64,000 bases of DNA from Hirudinaria manillensis. Its lineage: Eukaryota; Annelida; Clitellata; Hirudinida; Hirudinidae. Of the stretch, positions 33,120-45,928 are shown one piece after another; position 1 is the first letter of the stretch, and the number at the start of each line of letters is the position of its first letter. Location: the NCBI GenBank assembly GCA_034509925.1, contig CM067531.1, forward strand, positions 6,405,319 through 6,469,318. The letters are read 5' to 3'. A model generated the notes under the pieces. That model made no database searches, was not told the DNA's origin, and was given only the letters and a program-made list of their open reading frames with translations. The translations under genes and the position numbers were made by a program.

Positions 33120-33855
33120 GTGTTACGTCTGTACGTAGTGTGGCTGGACCTAGCAAACGCATATGGGTCGGGGCCGCATCAACTCTTGTGGAAGACGTTG
33201 GAGGCACACCATGTGCCTCAGCCCGTTATCCATATCCTCCAGGAATATTTTAACGGGTTCATGATGCGTTTCTCCACCCAAGCGTACACGACGAAGTGGG
33301 TTCCTCTGCAGGTCGGGATAGCCATGGGGTGTGCGATCTCTCCGACCCTGTTCGTACTGGCGATGCAGATCCTACTGAAGGCAGTTGGGTCCGACATTCC
33401 AGAGGCGCACATTGGTAAGGGTGTGTACATGCCTCCAATAAAGGCATTCATGGACGACACCACCCTGATTATGAATAGGAAGCGAATCGTTCAGGAAACC
33501 CTGGACAAGCTGGACGACTTGCTAGGATGGTGTCGTATGGCCTTCAAACCTGCGAAGTCCTTTGGTTAGAGGGAAAATTTGCGGGGACGCGTTCTTCGAG
33601 GTGGCGGGACAACGAATCCCTACAGTATCCGAGGAGCCTGTGAAGAGCCTAGGAAGGATGTTTGACGACTCGCTCACCGACAAGAGCATGAAGAACGCCA
33701 TAGTCACGCAAACCAGTAAGGGGCTGCAAGCGATCGAGGCGGCGCCGCTCCAGGGTCGTTTCAAAGTGTGGCTTTTGCAGTTTGTGCTCCTGCCCAGACT
33801 CCTTTGGCCTTTGACCATCTATGAGATTGGTCTATCGGCGGTCGGCTTTCAGTAG
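33120..33855 (+). pseudogene. Non-LTR reverse transcriptase fragment, unit 1
   Basis: 33120-33569 encodes VVWLDLANAYGSGPHQLLWK, WVPLQVGIAMGCAISPTLFV and the catalytic-type FMDDTTLIMN; after a frameshift at about 33560 it continues at 33562-33855 with VAGQRIPTVSEEPVKSLGRM and FKVWLLQFVLLPRLLWPLTI. I know this RT family from many aquatic invertebrates and fish genomes. Both ends are missing. A stop (TAG at 33853) ends the homology at an inverted junction. Confidence 0.85.
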
Positions 33856-34093
33856 TCGCTCCAGTCTGGCACGTGATGGCATAAAGAGGCCAATGAGAGC
33901 CTTCCAAAGCCTAAGCTTTTGAGTCCGCACATAGAAACCGACAGGGACATCCGGCTGATCACCGGATGCGGCCCACCCCCTTAGAACGTCAGGGGTTTCA
34001 AAGGGCCGAAACGTTCGAAGATGGGGGTCCTTCTCTGAGGATCCCTGTCGGAAAGCTCCGAGGAGGAGTTTCCGGCATCTAATGGTGTTATAC
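33846..34093 (-). repeat. Inverted fragment of the C2H2 ORF 3' region and unit junction
   Basis: About 75 bp at 33846-33920 is the near-perfect reverse complement of 31783-31860 (shared core GGCCTCTTTATGCCATCACG and TGCCAGACTGGAGCGACTA). The rest to 34093 is unidentified. Each unit therefore holds an inverted repeat about 2 kb apart, evidence that the retroelement was rearranged before amplification. Confidence 0.8.
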
Positions 34094-34515
34094 AAAACAA
34101 ATCAAAATAAGTATTGTAATCATCTAAAACTATTTTTCAGAAGTTGATTCATTTTTGTATATATTTAATATTAAACCCAAATGAAAATGAATAGAACTTT
34201 ATTTATTCAAAAAAATTATGGAAGTTATAAATGTGCAGCCGTTACCTTATAATCTTTAAACGAAATTTATGAAACATTAAATTTTAAAATATAATTTTTA
34301 TTTAATATTAACATAGAACCCAAATAAATTTTTAATATATTAAAGTCAGAAATTACATTAATTTATTATTTATTATTTAAATTTATAAATTTATTAACTT
34401 ATAAATTTATAAATTGAATACATCCTGTATCTAGAAACATCCTATATCTAGAAACATAAACACATCCTATATGTAGAAACATAAACTCATCCTTTTTCCG
34501 CTGTCTGCCATCGCT

Positions 34516-35445
34516 ATGAGGTTCGTGCCATGCAGTTGTATTTCGAAGTTTTACAGTCAATCATATCTTTTTACATTAGTTAATCGTATCGCGGAGTTGT
34601 ATTTTTATTAACGAGAAATAAGTGGATTTTGTGTTTTTATGCAGTAAGGTATCGAGAGATAACTTGTTGGAAGGCGTCAACGCCGTCATTACTCACAGCC
34701 AAGAAAAGAAGAGGAAGTTTGTCGAAACCGTCGAACTTCAGATCTCTCTCAAGAACTATGATCCTCAGAAAGACAAGCGTTTCTCTGGAACCGTGAGACT
34801 GGGGAATATTCCCAGGCCAAAGATGTCCGTTTGCGTTTTGGGAGACCAGCAGCATTGTGATGAAGCAAAGGCTAACAATCTCGAGTGCATGGATGCTGAG
34901 GCTCTGAAGAAGATGAACAAGAACAAGAAGCTTGTCAAGAAGCTGGGTAAGCTAAACATTATCCTGAGGATGTTTTTACAGATATTTGTGTCCAGTATAA
35001 GTATATACAGACTTAACTTATGTCACATTTTGAACAGCTAAGAAGTACGATGCCTTCCTTGCTTCTGACTCCCTCATCAAGCAGATCCCACGTATCCTTG
35101 GTCCAGGTTTGAACAAGGCTGGAAAGTTCCCTAGCATGATCAGCCACGGTGAATCCATGACAGGAAAGGTCGAGGAAGTGAAAGGCACCATTAAGTTCCA
35201 GATGAAGAAGGTAACATACAGTCATTTAGAGTATATTTAAGCAGTATTGATAGCAATATGAATCTAAATGGTAGGTACTCTGCTTGGCCGTTGCTGTCGG
35301 ACACGCTGACATGACTCCCGAAGAGTTGGCTTCCAACGTCACTATATCGATCAACTTCTTGGTATCTTTGCTAAAGAAGAACTGGCAGAACGTCAGGTCA
35401 TTGTACATCAAGAGCACCATGGGTTCACCTCAAAGGCTTTACTAA
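34516..35445 (+). CDS. RPL10A: 60S ribosomal protein L10a (uL1), array copy 2, consensus-like
   Basis: It has the same four-exon structure as copy 1. This is the only copy with AKKYDAF at the start of exon 3, the residues conserved across animals, and with NNLECMD in place of NNIECMD in exon 2. It also has its own intron 2 changes (AGTATAAGTATATAC, GTCACATTTTG). It is the best candidate for the ancestral or main expressed gene; that is inference from conservation. Confidence 0.97.
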
Positions 35446-35702
35446 GTGGAATTATTGATGCTTTACTAAGTGGAATTATTGATGCTTCACATTTGTTGGA
35501 AAATAAATTTCCAGAGATGCTAAAGAAGAACTGGCAGAACGTCAGGTCATTGTACATCAAGAGCACCATGGGTCCAACTCAAAGGCTTTACTAAGTGGAA
35601 TTATTGATGCTTTACATTTGTTGGAAAATAAATTTCCAGAGACGCTCATCTGAGAGCTTTGTTGATGTTAGCAACAAACGTTAGCTTCCAACGTCACTAT
35701 GA

Positions 35703-35966
35703 CAAACATTTTACCGTATTCGATCCGGACAATTTGTCTGGCTCAGAATCTACAGGGTTCGACAAGCCCTCGAAGCACCTTACCAAGGCCCTTACAAAGT
35801 CCTTCATGCAAAGGAGAACATTGTGAAGATAGACGGACGACTCCTCTCATTGTGTCTCGCAAGTCCGAGTCAAACTGACCAACCTATCATCTCCCCAGTC
35901 CTCTGGAGTCATGGATGCAGTCCTAATGCCTCAAGTACATCAGAGCACTCCTTCAACAGGATTTAA
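35703..35966 (+). pseudogene. Gypsy integrase tail fragment, unit 2
   Basis: Same stop-free 88-codon GPY/F tail, at the same offset from its RPL10A copy. Confidence 0.8.
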
Positions 35967-36218
35967 CCACAAGATCGGGACGTAAAGTCACATTCCATCC
36001 CAAGAACCATTACTTTTATTTCTGAATATGCATTCCGCATAGACCCAGGGACAACCAGGAGAGCCTGGTGGCGACCTGGAAAGACAGGTGACGTCTCGGA
36101 AAGACGAGGTCGCGGTTGGGCTAGCGACCCACGCGATAAAACGACCGCTACTTTACCGAACAACGAGATATGCCCCCATGGTCCCAGCCGAAAGGAGGGG
36201 GAGAATGACGGACCATCA

Positions 36219-36869
36219 ATGGACTCAAGGCTTGACCTGGCTACCAACAGACTTCCGAGTACGACTAACGCCCCGGACAATGGCATGTCGGGTAGCAGAT
36301 GCGAGTGCGGAAGAACGTTCGCGACCGAAAGGGGACTGAAGACCCATCGATCCAAGACAAATTGCGGGTGCAAGGCACAGAGACAGCGTACTACCGCGAA
36401 GGTGCGGGTAGATAAAACGCCGGACGAAACCGGACCGGAGTCACACCACAGTTCCGTGTGTGTCCGAGTCTCATGCCCAGGACAAGACCCCCCGAGAGCT
36501 AGGATCAGGTTCCCTCGAGGAAGCGATAAGGAAAGCCGGTCAGGACTGGATGAGGAGCTGAAGCGAGGGCTGAAGAAAGTCCTGAAGGATGGATCAGTGA
36601 AGTCCTTCAGCGACTTCATTTACGTCAAATGTGTCGGAAAGTTTGGGGTCATCCCTGCAAAGGAACCTCAGAAGGTGTATGAATCCAGGCGACAGCGCGA
36701 ACTTAACCGCCTAAAGGGCGAGAAAAAGGCGCTCCGCCGGCGGTGGAAAGTGGCCAAAAGCTTAGGCTTGGGAAGGCTCTCGTTGGCCTCTTTATGCCAT
36801 CACGTGCCAGACTGGAGCGACTATCGAAAGCTCTCGTTGTCTTCTTTCGTCGCTACACTCAGCCGCTGA
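36219..36869 (+). CDS. C2H2-finger retroelement ORF, unit 2
   Basis: Identical 216-aa product to unit 1. Unlike the RPL10A gene of this unit, it shows no unit-2-specific change. Confidence 0.6.
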   Translation: MDSRLDLATNRLPSTTNAPDNGMSGSRCECGRTFATERGLKTHRSKTNCGCKAQRQRTTAKVRVDKTPDETGPESHHSSVCVRVSCPGQDPPRARIRFPRGSDKESRSGLDEELKRGLKKVLKDGSVKSFSDFIYVKCVGKFGVIPAKEPQKVYESRRQRELNRLKGEKKALRRRWKVAKSLGLGRLSLASLCHHVPDWSDYRKLSLSSFVATLSR

Positions 36870-38099
36870 AGCGACTAATTTATGTCTAAATGTACTGTAT
36901 GCATTGTGTCTTGCTAATCTTGATTAAAATCATTCATTTCTCTTGCACGGGTTCAATCATAAAAGCTGTTCTGACAGCTGACAAGGAAAGATTTCCCATG
37001 AAGATTTAGATGCTGTTTAGAACAATCAATTTTGTCTCAATAAACATACCACGAGTGCCTATGGTTTTCTTCTTTTGGTTTTGGGGCATATTGCAAGAAC
37101 TCTGAGCTGACCTTAGTTAAATTATTCCTCTTTGATAAGAATGTGCTGATTAGTACTTTCAATCTTAATAGATTTTCTGTTCCACGAAGCTTCAGATACT
37201 GTTTAGAACATTAAACATCAATTTTGTCTTAATAAACATACCACAAATGTACGTGGTTTTCTTCCTTTGATATCTTTTACAATCTTAATAGATGCAATCC
37301 TAAAGCTGGGAAGTTTAAACATCATTTGGCCTTAATAAAAATACTACAAAAGAAATGTGGTTGTTTGTAATTCACAAAATTTACATATTAATTATAAAAA
37401 AAAGCAAATACAATGGCATGGGAATAGCATTAATTTTATTGAGAGTTAGGAGCTGAGACTGTTGGGAGATTTTGAAAAAACTTGACCAACCACAATAAGC
37501 TAAAATTTACATTGAATTGTTTACTGAGGTCATAACCTGTCAATAATGTTACAAAAATTTTGGTCACAAAAATTAATATATAACAAGAACTCAAATGAGC
37601 AATAAAAACACAACGAGCATTCCAATTAAAATTTAATGAGGCCTTAATCTGTTAAAATTAATGAGGTACAATGATGAAAGTTGATCAAGAAGCGTCTATA
37701 TCAAACTACATATTCATGAACATGTTGGAATCGTAACACTGAAATAGTGTTGGCTCCTACAAATAGAGTCCTGCGTGAACCACGACCTGTAGTTGGGAAA
37801 CTGACGGAGACGATGCCGGGGCGGCATTGGCGTTCGAAAAACAAAAACCTGAAAAATGCTATAAAATTATGTTTCGAATCTATAAAAAAATTGATTAAAT
37901 AACAACTGGACTCATGTAATTTAATAATTGATTGACACCGCCAAGATGTATGCGACGACCCCACGCATGGTCTGCAGCCAGCTTAATGCTCCGATCCTCG
38001 GCATGGGCTGTTAATAAGCAAAAGGAATGTATGCAACCTTTTTTTAATTTTATTTTTAGATGACTTTAAACTTAAATTTGAATATATAAATAATACGTA

Positions 38100-38835
38100 G
38101 TGTTACGTCTGTACGTAGTGTGGCTGGACCTAGCAAACGCATATGGGTCGGGGCCGCATCAACTCTTGTGGAAGACGTTGGAGGCACACCATGTGCCTCA
38201 GCCCGTTATCCATATCCTCCAGGAATATTTTAACGGGTTCATGATGCGTTTCTCCACCCAAGCGTACACGACGAAGTGGGTTCCTCTGCAGGTCGGGATA
38301 GCCATGGGGTGTGCGATCTCTCCGACCCTGTTCGTACTGGCGATGCAGATCCTACTGAAGGCAGTTGGGTCCGACATTCCAGAGGCGCACATTGGTAAGG
38401 GTGTGTACATGCCTCCAATAAAGGCATTCATGGACGACACCACCCTGATTATGAATAGGAAGCGAATCGTTCAGGAAACCCTGGACAAGCTGGACGACTT
38501 GCTAGGATGGTGTCGTATGGCCTTCAAACCTGCGAAGTCCTTTGGTTAGAGGGAAAATTTGCGGGGACGCGTTCTTCGAGGTGGCGGGACAACGAATCCC
38601 TACAGTATCCGAGGAGCCTGTGAAGAGCCTAGGAAGGATGTTTGACGACTCGCTCACCGACAAGAGCATGAAGAACGCCATAGTCACGCAAACCAGTAAG
38701 GGGCTGCAAGCGATCGAGGCGGCGCCGCTCCAGGGTCGTTTCAAAGTGTGGCTTTTGCAGTTTGTGCTCCTGCCCAGACTCCTTTGGCCTTTGACCATCT
38801 ATGAGATTGGTCTATCGGCGGTCGGCTTTCAGTAG
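38100..38835 (+). pseudogene. Non-LTR RT fragment, unit 2
   Basis: Same frameshifted RT piece, with the break at the same point (about 38540). Confidence 0.85.
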
Positions 38836-39495
38836 TCGCTCCAGTCTGGCACGTGATGGCATAAAGAGGCCAATGAGAGCCTTCCAAAGCCTAAGCTTTT
38901 GAGTCCGCACATAGAAACCGACAGGGACATCCGGCTGATCACCGGATGCGGCCCACCCCCTTAGAACGTCAGGGGTTTCAAAGGGCCGAAACGTTCGAAG
39001 ATGGGGGTCCTTCTCTGAGGATCCCTGTCGGAAAGCTCCGAGGAGGAGTTTCCGGCATCTAATGGTGTTATACAAAACAAATCAAAATAAGTATTGTAAT
39101 CATCTAAAACTATTTTTCAGAAGTTGATTCATTTTTGTATATATTTAATATTAAACCCAAATGAAAATGAATAGAACTTTATTTATTCAAAAAAATTATG
39201 GAAGTTATAAATGTGCAGCCGTTACCTTATAATCTTTAAACGAAATTTATGAAACATTAAATTTTAAAATATAATTTTTATTTAATATTAACATAGAACC
39301 CAAATAAATTTTTAATATATTAAAGTCAGAAATTACATTAATTTATTATTTATTATTTAAATTTATAAATTTATTAACTTATAAATTTATAAATTGAATA
39401 CATCCTGTATCTAGAAACATCCTATATCTAGAAACATAAACACATCCTATATGTAGAAACATAAACTCATCCTTTTTCCGCTGTCTGCCATCGCT

Positions 39496-40425
39496 ATGAG
39501 GTTCGTGCCATGCAGTTGTATTTCGAAGTTTTACAGTCAATCATATCTTTTTACATTAGTTAATCGTATCGCGGAGTTGTATTTTTATTAACGAGAAATA
39601 AGTGGATTTTGTGTTTTTATGCAGTAAGGTATCGAGAGATAACTTGTTGGAAGGCGTCAACGCCGTCATTACTCACAGCCAAGAAAAGAAGAGGAAGTTT
39701 GTCGAAACCGTCGAACTTCAGATCTCTCTCAAGAACTATGATCCTCAGAAAGACAAGCGTTTCTCTGGAACCGTGAGACTGGGGAATATTCCCAGGCCAA
39801 AGATGTCCGTTTGCGTTTTGGGAGACCAGCAGCATTGTGATGAAGCAAAGGCTAACAATATCGAGTGCATGGATGCTGAGGCTCTGAAGAAGATGAACAA
39901 GAACAAGAAGCTTGTCAAGAAGCTGGGTAAGCTAAACATTATCCTGAGGATGTTTTTACAGATATTTGTGTCCAGTATAATTATATACAGACTTAACTTA
40001 TGTCATATTTTGAACAGCTAAGCAGTACGATACCTTCCTTGCTTCTGACTCCCTCATCAAGCAGATCCCACGTATCCTTGGTCCAGGTTTGAACAAGGCT
40101 GGAAAGTTCCCTAGCATGATCAGCCACGGTGAATCCATGACAGGAAAGGTCGAGGAAGTGAAAGGCACCATTAAGTTCCAGATGAAGAAGGTAACATACA
40201 GTCATTTAGAGTATATTTAAGCAGTATTGATAGCAATATGAATCTAAATGGTAGGTACTCTGCTTGGCCGTTGCTGTCGGACACGCTGACATGACTCCCG
40301 AAGAGTTGGCTTCCAACGTCACTATATCGATCAACTTCTTGGTATCTTTGCTAAAGAAGAACTGGCAGAACGTCAGGTCATTGTACATCAAGAGCACCAT
40401 GGGTTCACCTCAAAGGCTTTACTAA
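39496..40425 (+). CDS. RPL10A: 60S ribosomal protein L10a (uL1), array copy 3
   Basis: Intact 216-aa frame with the copy 1 variant residues (AKQYDTF, NNIECMD). No copy-specific coding change was seen. Confidence 0.96.
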
Positions 40426-40682
40426 GTGGAATTATTGATGCTTTACTAAGTGGAATTATTGATGCTTCACATTTGTTGGAAAATAAATTTCCAGAGATGC
40501 TAAAGAAGAACTGGCAGAACGTCAGGTCATTGTACATCAAGAGCACCATGGGTCCAACTCAAAGGCTTTACTAAGTGGAATTATTGATGCTTTACATTTG
40601 TTGGAAAATAAATTTCCAGAGACGCTCATCTGAGAGCTTTGTTGATGTTAGCAACAAACGTTAGCTTCCAACGTCACTATGA

Positions 40683-40946
40683 CAAACATTTTACCGTATT
40701 CGATCCGGACAATTTGTCTGGCTCAGAATCTACAGGGTTCGACAAGCCCTCGAAGCACCTTACCAAGGCCCTTACAAAGTCCTTCATGCAAAGGAGAACA
40801 TTGTGAAGATAGACGGACGACTCCTCTCATTGTGTCTCGCAAGTCCGAGTCAAACTGACCAACCTATCATCTCCCCAGTCCTCTGGAGTCATGGATGCAG
40901 TCCTAATGCCTCAAGTACATCAGAGCACTCCTTCAACAGGATTTAA
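40683..40946 (+). pseudogene. Gypsy integrase tail fragment, unit 3
   Basis: Same GPY/F remnant directly behind the exon-4 duplication. Confidence 0.8.
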
Positions 40947-41198
40947 CCACAAGATCGGGACGTAAAGTCACATTCCATCCCAAGAACCATTACTTTTATT
41001 TCTGAATATGCATTCCGCATAGACCCAGGGACAACCAGGAGAGCCTGGTGGCGACCTGGAAAGACAGGTGACGTCTCGGAAAGACGAGGTCGCGGTTGGG
41101 CTAGCGACCCACGCGATAAAACGACCGCTACTTTACCGAACAACGAGATATGCCCCCATGGTCCCAGCCGAAAGGAGGGGGAGAATGACGGACCATCA

Positions 41199-41849
41199 AT
41201 GGACTCAAGGCTTGACCTGGCTACCAACAGACTTCCGAGTACGACTAACGCCCCGGACAATGGCATGTCGGGTAGCAGATGCGAGTGCGGAAGAACGTTC
41301 GCGACCGAAAGGGGACTGAAGACCCATCGATCCAAGACAAATTGCGGGTGCAAGGCACAGAGACAGCGTACTACCGCGAAGGTGCGGGTAGATAAAACGC
41401 CGGACGAAACCGGACCGGAGTCACACCACAGTTCCGTGTGTGTCCGAGTCTCATGCCCAGGACAAGACCCCCCGAGAGCTAGGATCAGGTTCCCTCGAGG
41501 AAGCGATAAGGAAAGCCGGTCAGGACTGGATGAGGAGCTGAAGCGAGGGCTGAAGAAAGTCCTGAAGGATGGATCAGTGAAGTCCTTCAGCGACTTCATT
41601 TACGTCAAATGTGTCGGAAAGTTTGGGGTCATCCCTGCAAAGGAACCTCAGAAGGTGTATGAATCCAGGCGACAGCGCGAACTTAACCGCCTAAAGGGCG
41701 AGAAAAAGGCGCTCCGCCGGCGGTGGAAAGTGGCCAAAAGCTTAGGCTTGGGAAGGCTCTCGTTGGCCTCTTTATGCCATCACGTGCCAGACTGGAGCGA
41801 CTATCGAAAGCTCTCGTTGTCTTCTTTCGTCGCTACACTCAGCCGCTGA
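41199..41849 (+). CDS. C2H2-finger retroelement ORF, unit 3
   Basis: Same 216-aa frame, open, no change seen. Confidence 0.6.
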   Translation: MDSRLDLATNRLPSTTNAPDNGMSGSRCECGRTFATERGLKTHRSKTNCGCKAQRQRTTAKVRVDKTPDETGPESHHSSVCVRVSCPGQDPPRARIRFPRGSDKESRSGLDEELKRGLKKVLKDGSVKSFSDFIYVKCVGKFGVIPAKEPQKVYESRRQRELNRLKGEKKALRRRWKVAKSLGLGRLSLASLCHHVPDWSDYRKLSLSSFVATLSR

Positions 41850-43081
41850 AGCGACTAATTTATGTCTAAATGTACTGTATGCATTGTGTCTTGCTAATCT
41901 TGATTAAAATCATTCATTTCTCTTGCACGGGTTCAATCATAAAAGCTGTTCTGACAGCTGACAAGGAAAGATTTCCCATGAAGATTTAGATGCTGTTTAG
42001 AACAATCAATTTTGTCTCAATAAACATACCACGAGTGCCTATGGTTTTCTTCTTTTGGTTTTGGGGCATATTGCAAGAACTCTGAGCTGACCTTAGTTAA
42101 ATTATTCCTCTTTGATAAGAATGTGCTGATTAGTACTTTCAATCTTAATAGATTTTCTGTTCCACGAAGCTTCAGATACTGTTTAGAACATTAAACATCA
42201 ATTTTGTCTTAATAAACATACCACAAATGTACGTGGTTTTCTTCCTTTGATATCTTTTACAATCTTAATAGATGCAATCCTAAAGCTGGGAAGTTTAAAC
42301 ATCATTTGGCCTTAATAAAAATACTACAAAAGAAATGTGGTTGTTTGTATTTCACAAAATTTACATATTAATTATAAAAAAAAAAGCAAGTACAATGGCA
42401 TGGGAATAGCATTAATTTTATTGAGAGTTAGGAGCTGAGACTGTTGGGAGATTTTGAAAAAACTTGACCAACCACAATAAGCTAAAATTTACATTGAATT
42501 GTTTACTGAGGTCATAACCTGTCAATAATGTTACAAAAATTTTGGTCACAAAAATTAATATATAACAAGAACTCAAATGAGCAATAAAAACACAACGAGC
42601 ATTCCAATTAAAATTTAATGAGGCCTTAATCTGTTAAAATTAATGAGGTACAATGATGAAAGTTGATCAAGAAGCGTCTATATCAAACTACATATTCATG
42701 AACATGTTGGAATCGTAACACTGAAATAGTGTTGGCTCCTACAAATAGAGTCCTGCGTGAACCACGACCTGTAGTTGGGAAACTGACGGAGACGATGCCG
42801 GGGCGGCATTGGCGTTCGAAAAACAAAAACCTGAAAAATGCTATAAAATTATGTTTCGAATCTATAAAAAAATTGATTAAATAACAACTGGACTCATGTA
42901 ATTTAATAATTGATTGACACCGCCAAGATGTATGCGACGACCCCACGCATGGTCTGCAGCCAGCTTAATGCTCCGATCCTCGGCATGGGCTGTTAATAAG
43001 CAAAAGGAATGTATGCAACCTTTTTTTAATTTTATTTTTAGATGACTTTAAACTTAAATTTGAATATATAAATAATACGTA

Positions 43082-43817
43082 GTGTTACGTCTGTACGTAG
43101 TGTGGCTGGACCTAGCAAACGCATATGGGTCGGGGCCGCATCAACTCTTGTGGAAGACGTTGGAGGCACACCATGTGCCTCAGCCCGTTATCCATATCCT
43201 CCAGGAATATTTTAACGGGTTCATGATGCGTTTCTCCACCCAAGCGTACACGACGAAGTGGGTTCCTCTGCAGGTCGGGATAGCCATGGGGTGTGCGATC
43301 TCTCCGACCCTGTTCGTACTGGCGATGCAGATCCTACTGAAGGCAGTTGGGTCCGACATTCCAGAGGCGCACATTGGTAAGGGTGTGTACATGCCTCCAA
43401 TAAAGGCATTCATGGACGACACCACCCTGATTATGAATAGGAAGCGAATCGTTCAGGAAACCCTGGACAAGCTGGACGACTTGCTAGGATGGTGTCGTAT
43501 GGCCTTCAAACCTGCGAAGTCCTTTGGTTAGAGGGAAAATTTGCGGGGACGCGTTCTTCGAGGTGGCGGGACAACGAATCCCTACAGTATCCGAGGAGCC
43601 TGTGAAGAGCCTAGGAAGGATGTTTGACGACTCGCTCACCGACAAGAGCATGAAGAACGCCATAGTCACGCAAACCAGTAAGGGGCTGCAAGCGATCGAG
43701 GCGGCGCCGCTCCAGGGTCGTTTCAAAGTGTGGCTTTTGCAGTTTGTGCTCCTGCCCAGACTCCTTTGGCCTTTGACCATCTATGAGATTGGTCTATCGG
43801 CGGTCGGCTTTCAGTAG
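43082..43817 (+). pseudogene. Non-LTR RT fragment, unit 3
   Basis: Same RT piece with the same frameshift and the same terminal TAG. Confidence 0.85.
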
Positions 43818-44477
43818 TCGCTCCAGTCTGGCACGTGATGGCATAAAGAGGCCAATGAGAGCCTTCCAAAGCCTAAGCTTTTGAGTCCGCACATAGAAAC
43901 CGACAGGGACATCCGGCTGATCACCGGATGCGGCCCACCCCCTTAGAACGTCAGGGGTTTCAAAGGGCCGAAACGTTCGAAGATGGGGGTCCTTCTCTGA
44001 GGATCCCTGTCGGAAAGCTCCGAGGAGGAGTTTCCGGCATCTAATGGTGTTATACAAAACAAATCAAAATAAGTATTGTAATCATCTAAAACTATTTTTC
44101 AGAAGTTGATTCATTTTTGTATATATTTAATATTAAACCCAAATGAAAATGAATAGAACTTTATTTATTCAAAAAAATTATGGAAGTTATAAATGTGCAG
44201 CCGTTACCTTATAATCTTTAAACGAAATTTATGAAACATTAAATTTTAAAATATAATTTTTATTTAATATTAACATAGAACCCAAATAAATTTTTAATAT
44301 ATTAAAGTCAGAAATTACATTAATTTATTATTTATTATTTAAATTTATAAATTTATTAACTTATAAATTTATAAATTGAATACATCCTGTATCTAGAAAC
44401 ATCCTATATCTAGAAACATAAACACATCCTATATGTAGAAACATAAACTCATCCTTTTTCCGCTGTCTGCCATCGCT

Positions 44478-45407
44478 ATGAGGTTCGTGCCATGCAGTTG
44501 TATTTCGAAGTTTTACAGTCAATCATATCTTTTTACATTAGTTAATCGTATCGCGGAGTTGTATTTTTATTAACGAGAAATAAGTGGATTTTGTGTTTTT
44601 ATGCAGTAAGGTATCGAGAGATAACTTGTTGGAAGGCGTCAACGCCGTCATTACTCACAGCCAAGAAAAGAAGAGGAAGTTTGTCGAAACCGTCGAACTT
44701 CAGATCTCTCTCAAGAACTATGATCCTCAGAAAGACAAGCGTTTCTCTGGAACCGTGAGACTGGGGAATATTCCCAGGCCAAAGATGTCCGTTTGCGTTT
44801 TGGGAGACCAGCAGCATTGTGATGAAGCAAAGGCTAACAATATCGAGTGCATGGATGCTGAGGCTCTGAAGAAGATGAACAAGAACAAGAAGCTTGTCAA
44901 GAAGCTGGGTAAGCTAAACATTATCCTGAGGATGTTTTTACAGATATTTGTGTCCAGTATAATTATATACAGACTTAACTTATGTCATATTTTGAACAGC
45001 TAAGCAGTACGATACCTTCCTTGCTTCTGACTCCCTCATCAAGCAGATCCCACGTATCCTTGGTCCAGGTTTGAACAAGGCTGGAAAGTTCCCTAGCATG
45101 ATCAGCCACGGTGAATCCATGACAGGAAAGGTCGAGGAAGTGAAAGGCACCATTAAGTTCCAGATGAAGAAGGTAACATACAGTCATTTAGAGTATATTT
45201 AAGCAGTATTGATAGCAATATGAATCTAAATGGTAGGTACTCTGCTTGGCCGTTGCTGTCGGACACGCTGACATGACTCCCGAAGAGTTGGCTTCCAACG
45301 TCACTATATCGATCAACTTCTTGGTATCTTTGCTAAAGAAGAACTGGCAGAACGTCAGGTCATTGTACATCAAGAGCACCATGGGTTCACCTCAAAGGCT
45401 TTACTAA
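44478..45407 (+). CDS. RPL10A: 60S ribosomal protein L10a (uL1), array copy 4
   Basis: Intact, with the AKQYDTF variant. Coding sequence matches copies 1 and 3 by eye. Confidence 0.96.
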
Positions 45408-45664
45408 GTGGAATTATTGATGCTTTACTAAGTGGAATTATTGATGCTTCACATTTGTTGGAAAATAAATTTCCAGAGATGCTAAAGAAGAACTGGCAGA
45501 ACGTCAGGTCATTGTACATCAAGAGCACCATGGGTCCAACTCAAAGGCTTTACTAAGTGGAATTATTGATGCTTTACATTTGTTGGAAAATAAATTTCCA
45601 GAGACGCTCATCTGAGAGCTTTGTTGATGTTAGCAACAAACGTTAGCTTCCAACGTCACTATGA

Positions 45665-45928
45665 CAAACATTTTACCGTATTCGATCCGGACAATTTGTC
45701 TGGCTCAGAATCTACAGGGTTCGACAAGCCCTCGAAGCACCTTACCAAGGCCCTTACAAAGTCCTTCATGCAAAGGAGAACATTGTGAAGATAGACGGAC
45801 GACTCCTCTCATTGTGTCTCGCAAGTCCGAGTCAAACTGACCAACCTATCATCTCCCCAGTCCTCTGGAGTCATGGATGCAGTCCTAATGCCTCAAGTAC
45901 ATCAGAGCACTCCTTCAACAGGATTTAA
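45665..45928 (+). pseudogene. Gypsy integrase tail fragment, unit 4
   Basis: Same GPY/F remnant. Confidence 0.8.
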
